A DNA stretch of 64,000 nt from Pseudomonas sp. Irchel 3E13 (GCF_900187455.1 NZ_FYDX01000009.1:186001-250000), one strand, 5' to 3'. Numbered from the stretch's first letter, positions 55,424-64,000 are shown. Made by a program: numbers and translations. The notes: generated by a model from the letters alone, not told the origin.

Positions 55424-56693
55424 GTTGAGCGGTCTCAAGGATGAGGATGGCGCGGAAATCGTTGACGTTGGTGCGGGTCGGTTCGGTGACGATCAACCCG
55501 TCGAGCGCGGCGAAGTAGCCGTAGCCGTTGTTGTTGTCCAGCTCGTCCGAGGCCGACAGGCCCAGCGCCTGGGCGCGGGCGTAGCTGTCCGGGGTCATGA
55601 TGGCGCCGGCGTTGTCTTCTGAGCCGTCGATGCCGTCGGTGTCGCCGGCCAGCGCGTAGACGCCGGGCAGGCCCTTGAGGCTTTCGGTGAGGCTCAGCAG
55701 GAACTCGGCGTTGCGTCCGCCACGGCCATTGCCGCGCACGGTCACGGTAGTTTCACCGCCGGAAAGGATCACGCAGGGTGCCGGCAGCGGCTGGCCATGC
55801 AGCACCACCTGGCGAGCGATGCCGGCGTGGACCTTGGCCACTTCCCGCGACTCGCCTTCCAGGTCGCCGAGGATCAGCGGGCTGAAGCCGGCCTGGCGGG
55901 CTTTCACCGCGGCGGCTTCGAGCGACTGCTGGGGCCGGGCGATCAGTTGGAAATGGCTGCGGGCCAGGGCCGGGTCATCGGCCTTGACGGTTTCCGAGGC
56001 GGGGTTGTTCAGCCAGTCGATCACCGCTTTTGGCGCCTCGATGTTGTAGCGCTTGAGGATCGCCAGCGCTTCGGCCGAGGTGCTCGGGTCGGCCACGGTG
56101 GGGCCGGAGGCGATGACCGTGGCGAGGTCGCCCGGCACATCGGAAATCGCGTAGGTGTAGACGGTGGCCGGCCAGCAGGCCTTGGCCAGGCGGCCGCCCT
56201 TGATCGCCGAGAGGTGCTTGCGCACGCAGTTCATCTCGCCGATGGTGGCGCCGGACTTGAGCAAGGCTTTGTTGATCTGTTGCTTGTCCGCCAGGGTCAG
56301 GCCCTCGGCGGGCAGGGCGAGCAGCGCGGAACCGCCGCCGGACAGCAGGAAGATCACCCGGTCGTCGGCGCTGAGGTCACTGACCATTTCCAGCACACGC
56401 TTGGCGACGGCGAGGCCGGCGGCGTCGGGGACCGGGTGGGCGGCTTCGACCACTTCGATCTTCGAGCAGCTGGCGCCGTGGCCATAACGGGTCACGACCA
56501 GGCCGCGGACTTCGCCTTGCCAGGTACGTTCGACCACTTCGGCCATGGCTGCGGCGGCCTTGCCGGCGCCAATGACGATGACGCGACCGGTGCGGTCGCT
56601 GGGCAGGTGTGCTTCAAGGACCTGACGCGGATGGGCGGCATCGATGGCCGTGGCGAACAGGTCGCGGAGAAATTGTTGCGGATCGACCGACAT
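55413..56693 (-). CDS. ttuD: Glycerate 2-kinase, MOFRL family (TtuD-like)
   Basis: 426 residues from the ATG at 56693. GckA/TtuD-type motifs: VIGAGKAAAAMAEVVE, FLLSGGGSALLALPAEG and DTDGIDGSEDNAGAI. Often annotated hydroxypyruvate reductase, but the MOFRL family is a glycerate kinase, giving 2-phosphoglycerate. Overlaps pyk by 11 bases. A terminator separates it from glxR. Confidence 0.87.
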   Translation of the reverse strand: MSVDPQQFLRDLFATAIDAAHPRQVLEAHLPSDRTGRVIVIGAGKAAAAMAEVVERTWQGEVRGLVVTRYGHGASCSKIEVVEAAHPVPDAAGLAVAKRVLEMVSDLSADDRVIFLLSGGGSALLALPAEGLTLADKQQINKALLKSGATIGEMNCVRKHLSAIKGGRLAKACWPATVYTYAISDVPGDLATVIASGPTVADPSTSAEALAILKRYNIEAPKAVIDWLNNPASETVKADDPALARSHFQLIARPQQSLEAAAVKARQAGFSPLILGDLEGESREVAKVHAGIARQVVLHGQPLPAPCVILSGGETTVTVRGNGRGGRNAEFLLSLTESLKGLPGVYALAGDTDGIDGSEDNAGAIMTPDSYARAQALGLSASDELDNNNGYGYFAALDGLIVTEPTRTNVNDFRAILILETAQHDA

Positions 56694-56722
56694 CTCAGGC
56701 TCCCAAATCTTATTGTTCTTCA

Positions 56723-56772
56723 AAATCGAAAACGCCCCTGGAACGGCCTCCGTGCAGGCTGAACCAGGGGCG
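56723..56772 (-). terminator. Terminator between glxR and glycerate kinase gene
   Basis: On the minus strand a 9-base perfect stem (56764-56772 / 56733-56741, CGCCCCTGG and its complement) with a 22-base loop is followed by TTTTCGATTTT. It may reduce read-through from glxR into the glycerate kinase-pyk pair. Confidence 0.7.
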
Positions 56773-56855
56773 GTGTTGCGCGGTTGCAACTGCCAGCCAC
56801 GAGGGTGGAAGGGAACGATGCGCGGACCCTTCGCCGCGCGGCGTGCAGCGCGTGT

Positions 56856-57749
56856 TTACTTGTCGTCGCGGATCGAGAAGTTGGCCATGTGTTCCAGGCC
56901 TTTGATCAGCGCCGAGTGGTCCCAGTTGGCACCACCGATGGCTGCGCAGGTGCTGAACACTTGCTGGGCATTGGAGGTGTTGGGCAGGTTGATGTTCAGT
57001 TCCTTGGCGCCTTGCAGGGCCAGGTTCAGGTCCTTCTGGTGCAGGCTGATGCGGAAGCCTGGATCGAAGGTGCCCTTGATCATGCGCTCGCCGTGCACTT
57101 CGAGGATCTTCGAGGAGGCGAAGCCGCCCATCAGTGCTTCGCGGACCTTGGCCGGATCGGCGCCGTTCTTGGCGGCGAACAGCAGGGCTTCGGCAACGGC
57201 CTGGATGTTCAGCGCAACGATGATCTGGTTGGCGACCTTGGCGGTCTGGCCATCACCATTGCCACCGACGCGGGTGATGTTCTTGCCCACGGCCTGGAAC
57301 AGCGGCAGGGTGCGTTCGAAGGCATTCGGGCAACCGCCGACCATGATGCTCAGGGTCGCCGCCTTGGCACCGACTTCGCCGCCGGAAACCGGTGCGTCGA
57401 GGTAGGCTGCGCCAGTGGCCTTGATCTTCTCGGCGAAGGCTTTGGTGGCGGTCGGCGAGATCGAGCTCATGTCGATCACCACTTTGTTCGGGCCAACGCC
57501 TTCGGCGACGCCGTTTTCACCGAACAGGACGGCTTCGACCTGTGGGGTATCGGGCACCATGACGATGATGAATTCGGCTTCCTGGGCCACTTCCTTCGGA
57601 TTGGCCAGGGCCACGGCACCGGCGGCGATCAGCTCGGCTGGCGCGACGTCGTGGTGGGTGGACAGGAACAGGCTGTGACCCGCTTTCTGCAGGTTCTGCG
57701 CCATTGGGCGGCCCATGATGCCGGTGCCGATGAAACCGATTTTAGCCAT
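56856..57749 (-). CDS. glxR: Tartronate semialdehyde reductase
   Basis: 297 residues. Beta-hydroxyacid dehydrogenase family: N-terminal GFIGTGIMGRPMAQNL, substrate loop APVSGGEVGAKAATLSIMVG and catalytic Lys in AKVANQIIVALN. Reduces tartronate semialdehyde to D-glycerate. Neighbours gcl and hyi make the assignment firm. Confidence 0.94.
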   Translation of the reverse strand: MAKIGFIGTGIMGRPMAQNLQKAGHSLFLSTHHDVAPAELIAAGAVALANPKEVAQEAEFIIVMVPDTPQVEAVLFGENGVAEGVGPNKVVIDMSSISPTATKAFAEKIKATGAAYLDAPVSGGEVGAKAATLSIMVGGCPNAFERTLPLFQAVGKNITRVGGNGDGQTAKVANQIIVALNIQAVAEALLFAAKNGADPAKVREALMGGFASSKILEVHGERMIKGTFDPGFRISLHQKDLNLALQGAKELNINLPNTSNAQQVFSTCAAIGGANWDHSALIKGLEHMANFSIRDDK

Positions 57750-57800
57750 GAGAATTTGCCTCTTTTATTTGTTGAGTTCTGATCGGGGGCGCCGCGCATC

Positions 57801-57889
57801 CCGTAGGAGCGAGCGTGCTCGCGAAGGCGATGAGGCCGGCGACGGTGTTGGCGCGGCTGAGGTCATCGCGAGCACGCTCGCTCCTACGG
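57801..57889. repeat. REP pair with perfect 24-base arms
   Basis: Arms at 57801-57824 and 57866-57889 are exact inverted copies (CCGTAGGAGCGAGCGTGCTC + GCGA). It sits between glxR and hyi inside a metabolic operon, where it could form an RNA hairpin. Confidence 0.93.
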
Positions 57890-57909
57890 TGATGGGGGTA
57901 TTGCCGTTT

Positions 57910-58692
57910 TCAGATAGCGTTATGCGTCTTCAGCCAGCCCAGACCTTCTTCGGTGGTGGTCTTCGGCTTGTATTCCGCGCCGACCCAGCCCTGGTAGCCG
58001 ATACGGTCCAGGTGCTCGAACAGGAAGCGGTAGTTGATCTCGCCAGTGCCCGGTTCGTGACGGCCCGGGTTGTCGGCCAACTGGATGTGGTTGATCTTGG
58101 CCAGGTTGGTTTCAACGGTACGGGCCAGGTCACCTTCCATGATTTGCATGTGGTAGATGTCGTACTGCAGGAACAGGTTGTCGCTGCCCACTTCAGCCTG
58201 GATTTCCAGGGCCTGTTTGGTGGTGTTCAGGTAGAAGCCGGGGATGTCGCGGGTGTTGATCATTTCCATGACCAGCTTGATACCGGCGGCCTTCAGCTTG
58301 TCGGCGGCGAAGCGCAGGTTTTCGACGAAGGTCTTGCGTACGGTGGCGCAGTCCGGGCCTTGCGGGCGGATGCCGGCCAGGGCGTTGACCTGGGTGTTGC
58401 CCAGCACCTTGGCGTAGGCGATGGCGAGGTCGACACCGGCGCGGAATTCCTCGACCCGGGCCGGGTCGCAGGCGATACCGCGATCACCCTTGGCCCAGTC
58501 GCCGGCCGGCAGGTTGAACAGCACCTGGGTCAGGCCGTGAGCATCGAGCAGTTGCTTGATCTCGGTCGAGCTGTAGTCGTAAGGGAAGAGGTATTCGACC
58601 CCGCTGAAACCCGCGTCGGCGGCGGCCTTGAAACGGGCCAGGAAGTCCTGTTCGGTGAACAGCATGGACAGGTTGGCGGCAAAGCGTGGCAT
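57910..58692 (-). CDS. hyi: Hydroxypyruvate isomerase
   Basis: 260 residues, TIM-barrel AP-endonuclease-2 family. N-terminal PRFAANLSMLFTEQDFLARF and metal-site regions VMEMINTRDIPGFYL and NHIQLADNPGRHEPGTGEIN. Interconverts hydroxypyruvate and tartronate semialdehyde. ATG 58692 follows AAGGAG. Confidence 0.94.
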   Translation of the reverse strand: MPRFAANLSMLFTEQDFLARFKAAADAGFSGVEYLFPYDYSSTEIKQLLDAHGLTQVLFNLPAGDWAKGDRGIACDPARVEEFRAGVDLAIAYAKVLGNTQVNALAGIRPQGPDCATVRKTFVENLRFAADKLKAAGIKLVMEMINTRDIPGFYLNTTKQALEIQAEVGSDNLFLQYDIYHMQIMEGDLARTVETNLAKINHIQLADNPGRHEPGTGEINYRFLFEHLDRIGYQGWVGAEYKPKTTTEEGLGWLKTHNAI

Positions 58693-58713
58693 GGTGGTCT
58701 CCTTGCTGGGATG

Positions 58714-58739
58714 GGCCCCGCGCCGTGAAGGGCGGGGCC
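58714..58739 (-). other. gcl-hyi intercistronic hairpin
   Basis: Perfect 8-base arms GGCCCCGC (58714-58721) and GCGGGGCC (58732-58739) with a 10-base loop in the 57-base gap. No T run; likely an mRNA stem, not a terminator. Confidence 0.5.
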
Positions 58740-58749
58740 GCACAGTCGA

Positions 58750-60525
58750 TCAGTCGAGCAGCGAAATCGCGGTTGGCGCGTCGTTGCCGACCAGTGCCAG
58801 GTCTTCGAATTCGTTGACCGCGTTGATTTCGGTGCCCATGGAAATGTTGGTGACGCGCTCGAGAATCACCTCGACCACCACCGGCACGCGGTGCTCTTCG
58901 GCCAGCTTCTGCGCCTTGAGCAGGGCAGGGGCGATTTCTTCCGGCTTGAACACGCGCAGGGCCTTGCAACCCAGGCCTTCGACCACGGCAACGTGATCGA
59001 CGCCGTAGCCGTTCAGGTCAGGCGAGTTGATGTTCTCGAACGCCAGTTGAACACAGTAATCCATCTCGAAGCCACGCTGCGCCTGGCGGATCAGGCCGAG
59101 GTAGGCGTTGTTCACCAGCACGTGGACGTATGGCAGTTTGAACTGCGCGCCCACTGCCAGTTCTTCGATCATGAACTGGAAGTCATAGTCGCCGGACAGT
59201 GCCACGACCTTGCGGGTCGGATCGGCCTTGACCACGCCCAGCGCCGCCGGAATGGTCCAGCCCAGTGGGCCGGCCTGGCCGCAGTTGATCCAGTGACGTG
59301 GTTTGTACACGTGCAGGAATTGCGCGCCGGCGATCTGCGACAGACCGATGGTGCTGACGTAGGTGGTGTCCTTGCCGAACACCTCGTTCATTTCCTGGTA
59401 AACGCGCTGTGGCTTGACCGGCACGTTGTCGAAGTTGGTCTTGCGCTGCAGGCTCGATTTGCGCGCCTGGCAGTCTTTCAGCCATTCGCCGCGGCACTTC
59501 AGCTTGCCGGCGGCTTTCCACTCGCGGGCCACTTCCAGGAACACGTCCAGCGCGGCGCCGGCGTCGGAGACGATGCCCAGGTCCGGGGTGAACACGCGGC
59601 CGATCTGGGTCGGTTCGATGTCGACGTGAATGAAGGTGCGGCCTTCGGTGTAGACGTCCACGGAACCGGTGTGACGGTTGGCCCAGCGGTTGCCGATACC
59701 GAACACCAGGTCGGATTTCAGCATCGTGGCGTTGCCGTAGCGGTGCGAGGTTTGCAGACCAACCATGCCGACCATCAGTTCGTGATCGTCAGGGATGGTG
59801 CCCCAGCCCATCAGGGTCGGAACTACAGGGACGCCGGTCAGTTCGGCGAACTCGACCAGTTTTTCGCTGGCGTCGGCGTTGATGATGCCGCCACCGGCAA
59901 CCAGCAGTGGGCGCTCGGCGTCATTCAGCAGCGCGAGGGCCTTCTCGGCCTGGACGCGGGTTGCGGCAGGCTTGTGGATTGCCAGCGGCTCGTAGGCATC
60001 GATGTCGAATTCGATTTCAGCCATCTGCACGTCGAACGGCAGGTCGATCAGCACAGGGCCTGGGCGGCCGGTGCGCATTTCATAGAAGGCTTTCTGGAAG
60101 GCGTAAGGCACTTGGCCCGGTTCCAGAACGGTGGTCGCCCACTTGGTCACCGGCTTGACGATGCTGGTGATGTCGACGGCCTGGAAATCTTCTTTATGCA
60201 GGCGAGCGCGCGGCGCTTGGCCAGTGATGCAGAGAATCGGGATGGAGTCGGCGGAGGCACTGTACAGACCGGTGACCATGTCGGTGCCGGCTGGGCCCGA
60301 GGTGCCGATGCACACGCCGATGTTGCCGGCCTTGGTGCGGGTGTAGCCCTCGGCCATGTGCGAGGCGCCTTCAACGTGGCGAGCGAGGACGTGATCGATA
60401 CCACCGACTTTCTTCAGCGCCGAGTACAGCGGGTTGATCGCTGCACCAGGAATGCCAAACGCGGTGTCCACACCTTCACGGCGCATCACCAGAACGGCTG
60501 CATCGATTGCTCTCATTTTGCTCAT
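58750..60525 (-). CDS. gcl: Glyoxylate carboligase
   Basis: 591 residues from ATG 60525 (GAGGC upstream). ThDP-dependent enzyme: N-terminal domain with valine V51 in [10 protein letters not shown] where most ThDP enzymes have a catalytic glutamate, a known mark of Gcl; GDYDFQFM...[10 protein letters not shown] forms the ThDP/Mg site. Joins two glyoxylates to tartronate semialdehyde and CO2. First gene of the minus-strand pathway operon. Confidence 0.96.
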   Translation of the reverse strand: MSKMRAIDAAVLVMRREGVDTAFGIPGAAINPLYSALKKVGGIDHVLARHVEGASHMAEGYTRTKAGNIGVCIGTSGPAGTDMVTGLYSASADSIPILCITGQAPRARLHKEDFQAVDITSIVKPVTKWATTVLEPGQVPYAFQKAFYEMRTGRPGPVLIDLPFDVQMAEIEFDIDAYEPLAIHKPAATRVQAEKALALLNDAERPLLVAGGGIINADASEKLVEFAELTGVPVVPTLMGWGTIPDDHELMVGMVGLQTSHRYGNATMLKSDLVFGIGNRWANRHTGSVDVYTEGRTFIHVDIEPTQIGRVFTPDLGIVSDAGAALDVFLEVAREWKAAGKLKCRGEWLKDCQARKSSLQRKTNFDNVPVKPQRVYQEMNEVFGKDTTYVSTIGLSQIAGAQFLHVYKPRHWINCGQAGPLGWTIPAALGVVKADPTRKVVALSGDYDFQFMIEELAVGAQFKLPYVHVLVNNAYLGLIRQAQRGFEMDYCVQLAFENINSPDLNGYGVDHVAVVEGLGCKALRVFKPEEIAPALLKAQKLAEEHRVPVVVEVILERVTNISMGTEINAVNEFEDLALVGNDAPTAISLLD

Positions 60526-60551
60526 GGTTTTGTGCCTCATTGATTTTGTAA

Positions 60552-60561
60552 TTGTATACAA
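60552..60561. promoter_or_regulatory. Operator-like palindrome, copy 1 (gcl-proximal)
   Basis: Perfect 10-base palindrome TTGTATACAA, 27 bases before the gcl ATG and just downstream of the predicted gcl transcription start. An identical copy is at 60691-60700. The form resembles FCD-type GntR operators; the binding protein is not known. Confidence 0.65.
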
Positions 60562-60576
60562 ACTGCTTTTTGCCAG

Positions 60577-60606
60577 AGTTTATTCATGGGACGCAGTGCT
60601 GGTCAA
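60577..60606 (-). promoter_or_regulatory. Candidate sigma-70 promoter of gcl
   Basis: On the minus strand TTGACC (60601-60606) and TAAACT (60577-60582) are separated by 18 bases. The transcript would start near 60570, so the first palindrome would lie in the initially transcribed region. Confidence 0.5.
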
Positions 60607-60690
60607 TCCATTTTCATCGGCGGTCTGTGCTTTCGTCGAAATGCCGTAAAAAAGGCTTTGGCGACGATCAGGGGCGTGATGTGGAAAATA

Positions 60691-60700
60691 TTGTATACAA
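60691..60700. promoter_or_regulatory. Operator-like palindrome, copy 2 (glcG-proximal)
   Basis: TTGTATACAA again, 80 bases before the GlcG-like gene, embedded in A/T-rich sequence (AATATTGTATACAAAAATAT). Centre-to-centre distance from copy 1 is 139 bases, allowing joint control of both divergent genes, possibly by looping. Confidence 0.65.
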
Positions 60701-60780
60701 AAATATTCTCCATTGTGTTCTATTTGTTCTATCAGTTTTCACTTGCCCGCCTGGGCTTCTAACAAAAAGAGGACCGTTTC

Positions 60781-61221
60781 ATGAATGCATTGAGCTTGAA
60801 AGTCGCTGTCAGCCTGGTGAATGGCGCGCTGGCTGCGGGTCGCAAGATTTCCGCTGCGCCGCTGACCGTGGTGGTGCTGGATGCCGGTGGCCACGTGCTG
60901 GCCTTGCAGCGCGAGGACGGCGCCAGCCTGTTGCGCCCGCAAGTGGCGATGGGCAAGGCGTGGGGCGCGATCGCCCTGGGCAAGGGCTCGCGTTTGCTGG
61001 CGCTGGACGCGCAGCAGCGCCCGGCGTTCTTTGCCGCGCTCAATGGCCTGGGTCAGAGCGCGGTGGTGCCGGCGCCGGGTGGCGTGCTGATTCGCAATGA
61101 AGCGGGCGTGGTGCTGGGGGCGATCGGGATCAGCGGCGATACGTCGGATATCGATGAGCAGTGCGCGATCAGTGCGATCGAAGAGGCGGGGTTGCGGGCT
61201 GATGCCGGGGTTGCGGCTTGA
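60781..61221 (+). CDS. GlcG/HbpS-like (DUF336) protein
   Basis: 146 residues, single GlcG/HbpS domain (LTVVVLDAGGHVLALQREDG; GGVLIRNEAGVVLGAIGISG). GlcG-like genes accompany glycolate/glyoxylate genes; the biochemical role is not settled, with heme binding known only in some relatives. Divergent from gcl. AAGAGGA lies before the ATG. Confidence 0.85.
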   Translation: MNALSLKVAVSLVNGALAAGRKISAAPLTVVVLDAGGHVLALQREDGASLLRPQVAMGKAWGAIALGKGSRLLALDAQQRPAFFAALNGLGQSAVVPAPGGVLIRNEAGVVLGAIGISGDTSDIDEQCAISAIEEAGLRADAGVAA

Positions 61222-61245
61222 TTTGATAGCTGGGTAGTGGTTGAT

Positions 61246-61292
61246 CGCCTCATCGCCGGCTTGTCGGGGTGCCGAACCGCGGCGATGAGGCG
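61246..61292. repeat. Intergenic inverted repeat, family A copy
   Basis: 13-base arms CGCCTCATCGCCG (61246-61258) and CGGCGATGAGGCG (61280-61292) around a spacer nearly identical to that at 48772-48792 (GCTTGTCGGGGTGCCGAACC). Lies between convergent glcG-like and TetR genes. Confidence 0.87.
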
Positions 61293-61305
61293 CTTGAACC
61301 GGACA

Positions 61306-61914
61306 TCAGTTGTCCGGCGCACACCCTTTCAACACCAGCCGAATGATGGTCTGCGCCGCGGCCTCGTAGTCACTGTCATCGAGCTTGGCCTTGCCGGTCA
61401 CCACCGAAATCTGCCAGTCGAAATCAGCGTAGGTCTGGGTCGCCGCCCAGATGCTGAACATCAGGTGATGCGGGTCTACCGGGGCGATCTGGCCGTGGTC
61501 GATCCAGCGCTGGATGCAGGCGATGTTGTGCCGGGCCTGGACGTTCAGTTGCTCCACCTGCCGCGCACTGAGGTGCGGCGCGCCGTGCATGATCTCGCTG
61601 GCAAATACCTTCGACGCAAACGGTAGATCCCGGGAGATCCGCACTTTGGAGCGGATATAGGCACTGAGCACTTCATCAGGATCACCCTCGGCGTTGAACG
61701 GGGTCGACGCCTGCATGATCGGCTCGATGATGCTCTCGAGCACCTCGCGGTAGAGGTTTTCCTTGGACTTGAAGTAGTAGTAGACGTTGGGCTTGGGCAA
61801 GCCGGCCTTGGCCGCGATGTCGCTGGTCTTGGTGGCGGCGAAACCCTTGTCGGCGAATTCTTCACTGGCCGCACGCAGGATCAGTTCTTTGTTGCGCTCG
61901 CGAATGCTGCTCAT
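61306..61914 (-). CDS. TetR-family regulator with RutR-like C-terminal domain
   Basis: 202 residues from ATG 61914. N-terminal helix-turn-helix ([20 protein letters not shown]), C-terminal domain of the YcdC/RutR type ([20 protein letters not shown]). Placed two genes from gcl, in the same order as in P. aeruginosa, so it may sense an intermediate of purine/glyoxylate metabolism. Target not shown. Confidence 0.85.
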   Translation of the reverse strand: MSSIRERNKELILRAASEEFADKGFAATKTSDIAAKAGLPKPNVYYYFKSKENLYREVLESIIEPIMQASTPFNAEGDPDEVLSAYIRSKVRISRDLPFASKVFASEIMHGAPHLSARQVEQLNVQARHNIACIQRWIDHGQIAPVDPHHLMFSIWAATQTYADFDWQISVVTGKAKLDDSDYEAAAQTIIRLVLKGCAPDN

Positions 61915-62091
61915 GGTTTGGCGCTGTTCCTTGGTCTCGGCCCGCACCGCGGCAGGCCCGGGCAGGCGGTGGCGCATGGTAGCACCGGGCTCGCGCGGGG
62001 CTCAAGGCGGCGTCCCAAGCGGTTCGCAGGTGTATCGCAAGCGGCAACCGGCTATCCTTCTGTAACTATTCTTTACGCGAGATACATGCAA

Positions 62092-63000
62092 ATGGCAGGA
62101 AGCAGCCTTCTTCTACTGATCGACGATATCGCGGCAGTACTCGATGACGTTTCCTTGATGACCAAAGTGGCGGCCAAGAAAACCGCCGGTGTCCTGGGCG
62201 ACGACTTGGCGCTCAATGCCCAGCAGGTCACGGGCGTAAAGGCGGACCGGGAAATTCCGGTGGTGTGGGCGGTCGCCAAGGGCTCCTTCCTCAACAAGCT
62301 GATCCTGGTGCCGGCGGCGCTGCTGATCAGCGCATTTATTCCGTGGGCGGTCACGCCGCTGCTGATGATCGGCGGCGCCTACCTCTGTTTCGAAGGCTTC
62401 GAGAAGCTCGCCCATAAGTTCCTCCATGGCGCCGACGAAAACCACGCCGAGCACGCGGCCCTGAGCGACGCCGCGGCCAATCCGGCGGTGGACCTGGTGG
62501 CCTACGAGAAAGACAAGATCAAGGGCGCGGTCCGCACCGATTTCATCCTGTCCGCGGAGATCATCGCCATTACCCTCGGCACGGTTGCCGGCGCGCCGTT
62601 GACCCAGCAGATCATCGTGCTCTCGGGTATCGCCGTGGTGATGACTGCGGGCGTCTACGGGCTGGTGGCGGGGATCGTCAAGCTCGATGACCTGGGCCTG
62701 TGGCTGACCAACACCTCCAAGGGCATCGGCAAAACAATCGGCCGCGGCATCCTGCATTCGGCGCCGTGGCTGATGAAGATGCTGTCGGTGGTGGGTACGG
62801 CGGCGATGTTCCTGGTGGGGGGCGGGATTCTGGTGCACGGCGTCGAGCCGCTGCATCACGCGATCCAGGGTTTCAGCGAAGGCCGTGGCGGTGGTTTGAC
62901 GTCGGCGCTGCTCAGCGGTGTGGTGGGTATCGTCGCCGGTGCGGTGGTGCTGGCGGTGGTCGGTGGGGTGAGCAAGGTCTGGCGGGCGGTGAAGGCCTGA
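62092..63000 (+). CDS. DUF808 family inner membrane protein
   Basis: 302 residues from ATG 62092 ([20 protein letters not shown]); ATG 62086 is six bases upstream but too close to GAGA. About six membrane segments, among them [20 protein letters not shown] and [20 protein letters not shown]. Family of unknown function (YedI-like). Confidence 0.88.
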   Translation: MAGSSLLLLIDDIAAVLDDVSLMTKVAAKKTAGVLGDDLALNAQQVTGVKADREIPVVWAVAKGSFLNKLILVPAALLISAFIPWAVTPLLMIGGAYLCFEGFEKLAHKFLHGADENHAEHAALSDAAANPAVDLVAYEKDKIKGAVRTDFILSAEIIAITLGTVAGAPLTQQIIVLSGIAVVMTAGVYGLVAGIVKLDDLGLWLTNTSKGIGKTIGRGILHSAPWLMKMLSVVGTAAMFLVGGGILVHGVEPLHHAIQGFSEGRGGGLTSALLSGVVGIVAGAVVLAVVGGVSKVWRAVKA

Positions 63001-63003
63001 GGT

Positions 63004-63027
63004 AAAACGGCCCCGAGGGGCCGTTTT
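63004..63027. terminator. Bidirectional Rho-independent terminator
   Basis: AAAACGGCCCC (63004-63014) and GGGGCCGTTTT (63017-63027) give a 10-base stem with a CGAG tetraloop and T/A tails on both strands, between convergent genes. Confidence 0.93.
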
Positions 63028-63034
63028 CATTTCT

Positions 63035-64000
63035 TCAAGGCGTCGAGGCCGTCTGCGGTGTGTGGTTCTCCGGCACCCAGTCCAGCAGGCGCTGCTTGAA
63101 GCCGTAGCTGGCGCTTTCGTAATAGGCGATGGCCCGCTTGATCAGCGGATTGTCCGCATCGCTCGCGATTTCATGGCTTTCTCCCAGTGCCTGCTGGTGC
63201 AAGCGCAGACCGCCACGCGGGCTGAGAATCGCCAGGTCCTGGCCGTCGAACAGGCCCAGGTGCTGGTAGTTGCCGATCAGCACCCGCGGCGGCAGGTTGT
63301 CTTCAAGCAGCAGGTTGCGGCCGAAGAACGTCGAGGTGTAGCTCATGTTCAGCAACCCGAGCAAGGTCGGCGCCAGGTCGATCTGGCTGGCCAGCTTGCC
63401 TTCCTCGCGGGCCTCGATCAGCTTCGGTCCATAAATGAACAGCGGGATCTGGTAGTTCTGCACCGGCAGGTCTTCCTTGCCCGCGCTGCCGGCCGTGTGG
63501 TCGGCGACGAAGATGAACAGGGTGTTGTCGAACCACGGCTTTTTCCGCGCTTCGGCGAGGAACTGGCCGATGGCGTAGTCGGTGTATTTCACCGCGCCGT
63601 CGCGACCATTGCCTGACTTGATGTCGATCTTGCCGTCGGGATAGGTGTAGGGGCGGTGGTTGGAGGTGGTCATCAATTGCAGGAAGAACGGCACCTGGTT
63701 GGCGTGATCGGCATCGGCCAGTTTGACCGCCTGCCGGTAGAGGTCCTCGTCGGACATGCCCCAGGCGTTCTTGAAGCTGATATCGCTTTCATCGACGCTG
63801 GTCTGGTCGACGACCCGATAGCCGTTGCCGCTGAAGAAGGCGTTCATGTTGTCGAAGTAACCGCGGCCGCCATACACGAACACGCTGTCGTAACCGACCT
63901 CGCTCAGGTGCTGGCCGAGGCTGGCGAAGCCGCTTTCACGACCGATGCGTTTGACGATCGAACGCCCCGGTGTTGGTGGCATCGACAGGGTGATGGCTTC
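63035..64000 (-). CDS. LtaS-type sulfatase/phosphoethanolamine transferase family protein, C-terminal part
   Basis: The frame stays open to the right edge (reading EAITLSMPPTPGRS at the border), so the N-terminus, membrane helices and catalytic Thr are outside. The visible 321 codons include FVYGGRGYFDNMNAFFSGNG and the metal-binding FVADHTAGSAGKEDLPVQ. Members transfer phospho-groups to lipids or glycans at the periplasmic face. Substrate unknown. Confidence 0.88.
   Translation of the reverse strand, partial: EAITLSMPPTPGRSIVKRIGRESGFASLGQHLSEVGYDSVFVYGGRGYFDNMNAFFSGNGYRVVDQTSVDESDISFKNAWGMSDEDLYRQAVKLADADHANQVPFFLQLMTTSNHRPYTYPDGKIDIKSGNGRDGAVKYTDYAIGQFLAEARKKPWFDNTLFIFVADHTAGSAGKEDLPVQNYQIPLFIYGPKLIEAREEGKLASQIDLAPTLLGLLNMSYTSTFFGRNLLLEDNLPPRVLIGNYQHLGLFDGQDLAILSPRGGLRLHQQALGESHEIASDADNPLIKRAIAYYESASYGFKQRLLDWVPENHTPQTASTP

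Noticed and set aside
58750-60525. Loss of the conserved ThDP-enzyme glutamate in Gcl (Val51)
   Set aside because: This is the established feature of glyoxylate carboligase, not an oddity of this strain.
1-64000. tRNA genes, CRISPR arrays, insertion sequences, prophage genes
   Set aside because: None could be recognised; gaps between genes are short and filled by promoters, hairpins or REP-type repeats.

Overview
This GC-rich, gene-dense window looks like a chromosome segment of a Pseudomonas of the fluorescens/putida lineage. The evidence is the gene order (fleSR, fliE to fliJ, an hsbA-hsbR-hptB module, fliK to flhF, fleN-fliA, che/mot, ccmA to ccmI, and further on the gcl-hyi-glxR-glycerate kinase-pyk set), the protein sequences, and imperfect palindromes of the GTGGGAGC(G)GGCTTGC type that are characteristic REP elements of these bacteria. 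No tRNA, rRNA, CRISPR, prophage or insertion sequence was seen, and no gap between genes exceeds 300 bases.

Region 1 (1-31850) is a nearly uninterrupted plus-strand motility block. It opens inside fleS and continues with the sigma-54 activator fleR, a good sigma-54 promoter, the basal body/motor/export genes fliEFGHIJ, a phosphorelay that acts on the FlgM anti-sigma factor (hsbA, hsbR, hptB), a strong terminator, fliK, a second sigma-54 promoter, fliLMNOPQR-flhB, a third sigma-54-like site, flhA-flhF-fleN-fliA, and the chemotaxis and stator operon cheY-cheZ-cheA-cheB-motC-motD-parC-parP-cheW plus a DUF2802 gene. Together these build the polar flagellum, set its number and place, release FliA, and couple the chemosensory array to the motor.

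Region 2 (31851-34182) holds a REP pair and two minus-strand genes: a second FliK-domain protein and a free-standing homologue of the FlhB C-terminal half that lacks the NPTH autocleavage site. A divergent intergenic region with a possible sigma-70 promoter separates them from region 3.

Region 3 (34183-41525) is the complete cytochrome c maturation operon ccmABCDEFGHI, including the 58-residue ccmD, followed by a small proline-rich lipoprotein.

Region 4 (41569-53850) is mixed housekeeping and accessory genes: a 2-hydroxyacid dehydrogenase, a GFA-family protein, an M15 peptidase, an FKBP isomerase, an exported histidine phosphatase, a DadA-like oxidase, an Lrp regulator divergent from an EamA exporter, an RlmI-like methyltransferase, a large MscS channel, an orphan sulfate-binding protein, a voltage-gated potassium channel with a C-terminal zinc ribbon, and a urea transporter. 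REP-type and other inverted repeats lie between several of them.

Region 5 (54008-61914) is the glyoxylate-to-glycerate pathway on the minus strand: gcl joins two glyoxylates to tartronate semialdehyde, hyi interconverts it with hydroxypyruvate, glxR reduces it to glycerate, a MOFRL glycerate kinase gives 2-phosphoglycerate, and pyk finishes to pyruvate. A GlcG-like gene is divergent from gcl, and two identical TTGTATACAA palindromes lie between them. A RutR-type TetR regulator follows. The window ends with a DUF808 membrane protein, a bidirectional terminator and the 3' part of an LtaS-type sulfatase.

Nothing here is clearly a wholly new system. The observations most worth following are four repeats in the CheA linker that resemble the CheY-binding tail of CheZ and the N-termini of FliM and FliN; the FliK-like/FlhB-C pair; the twin operators in the gcl region; and a UUCG-capped hairpin ahead of the histidine phosphatase gene.
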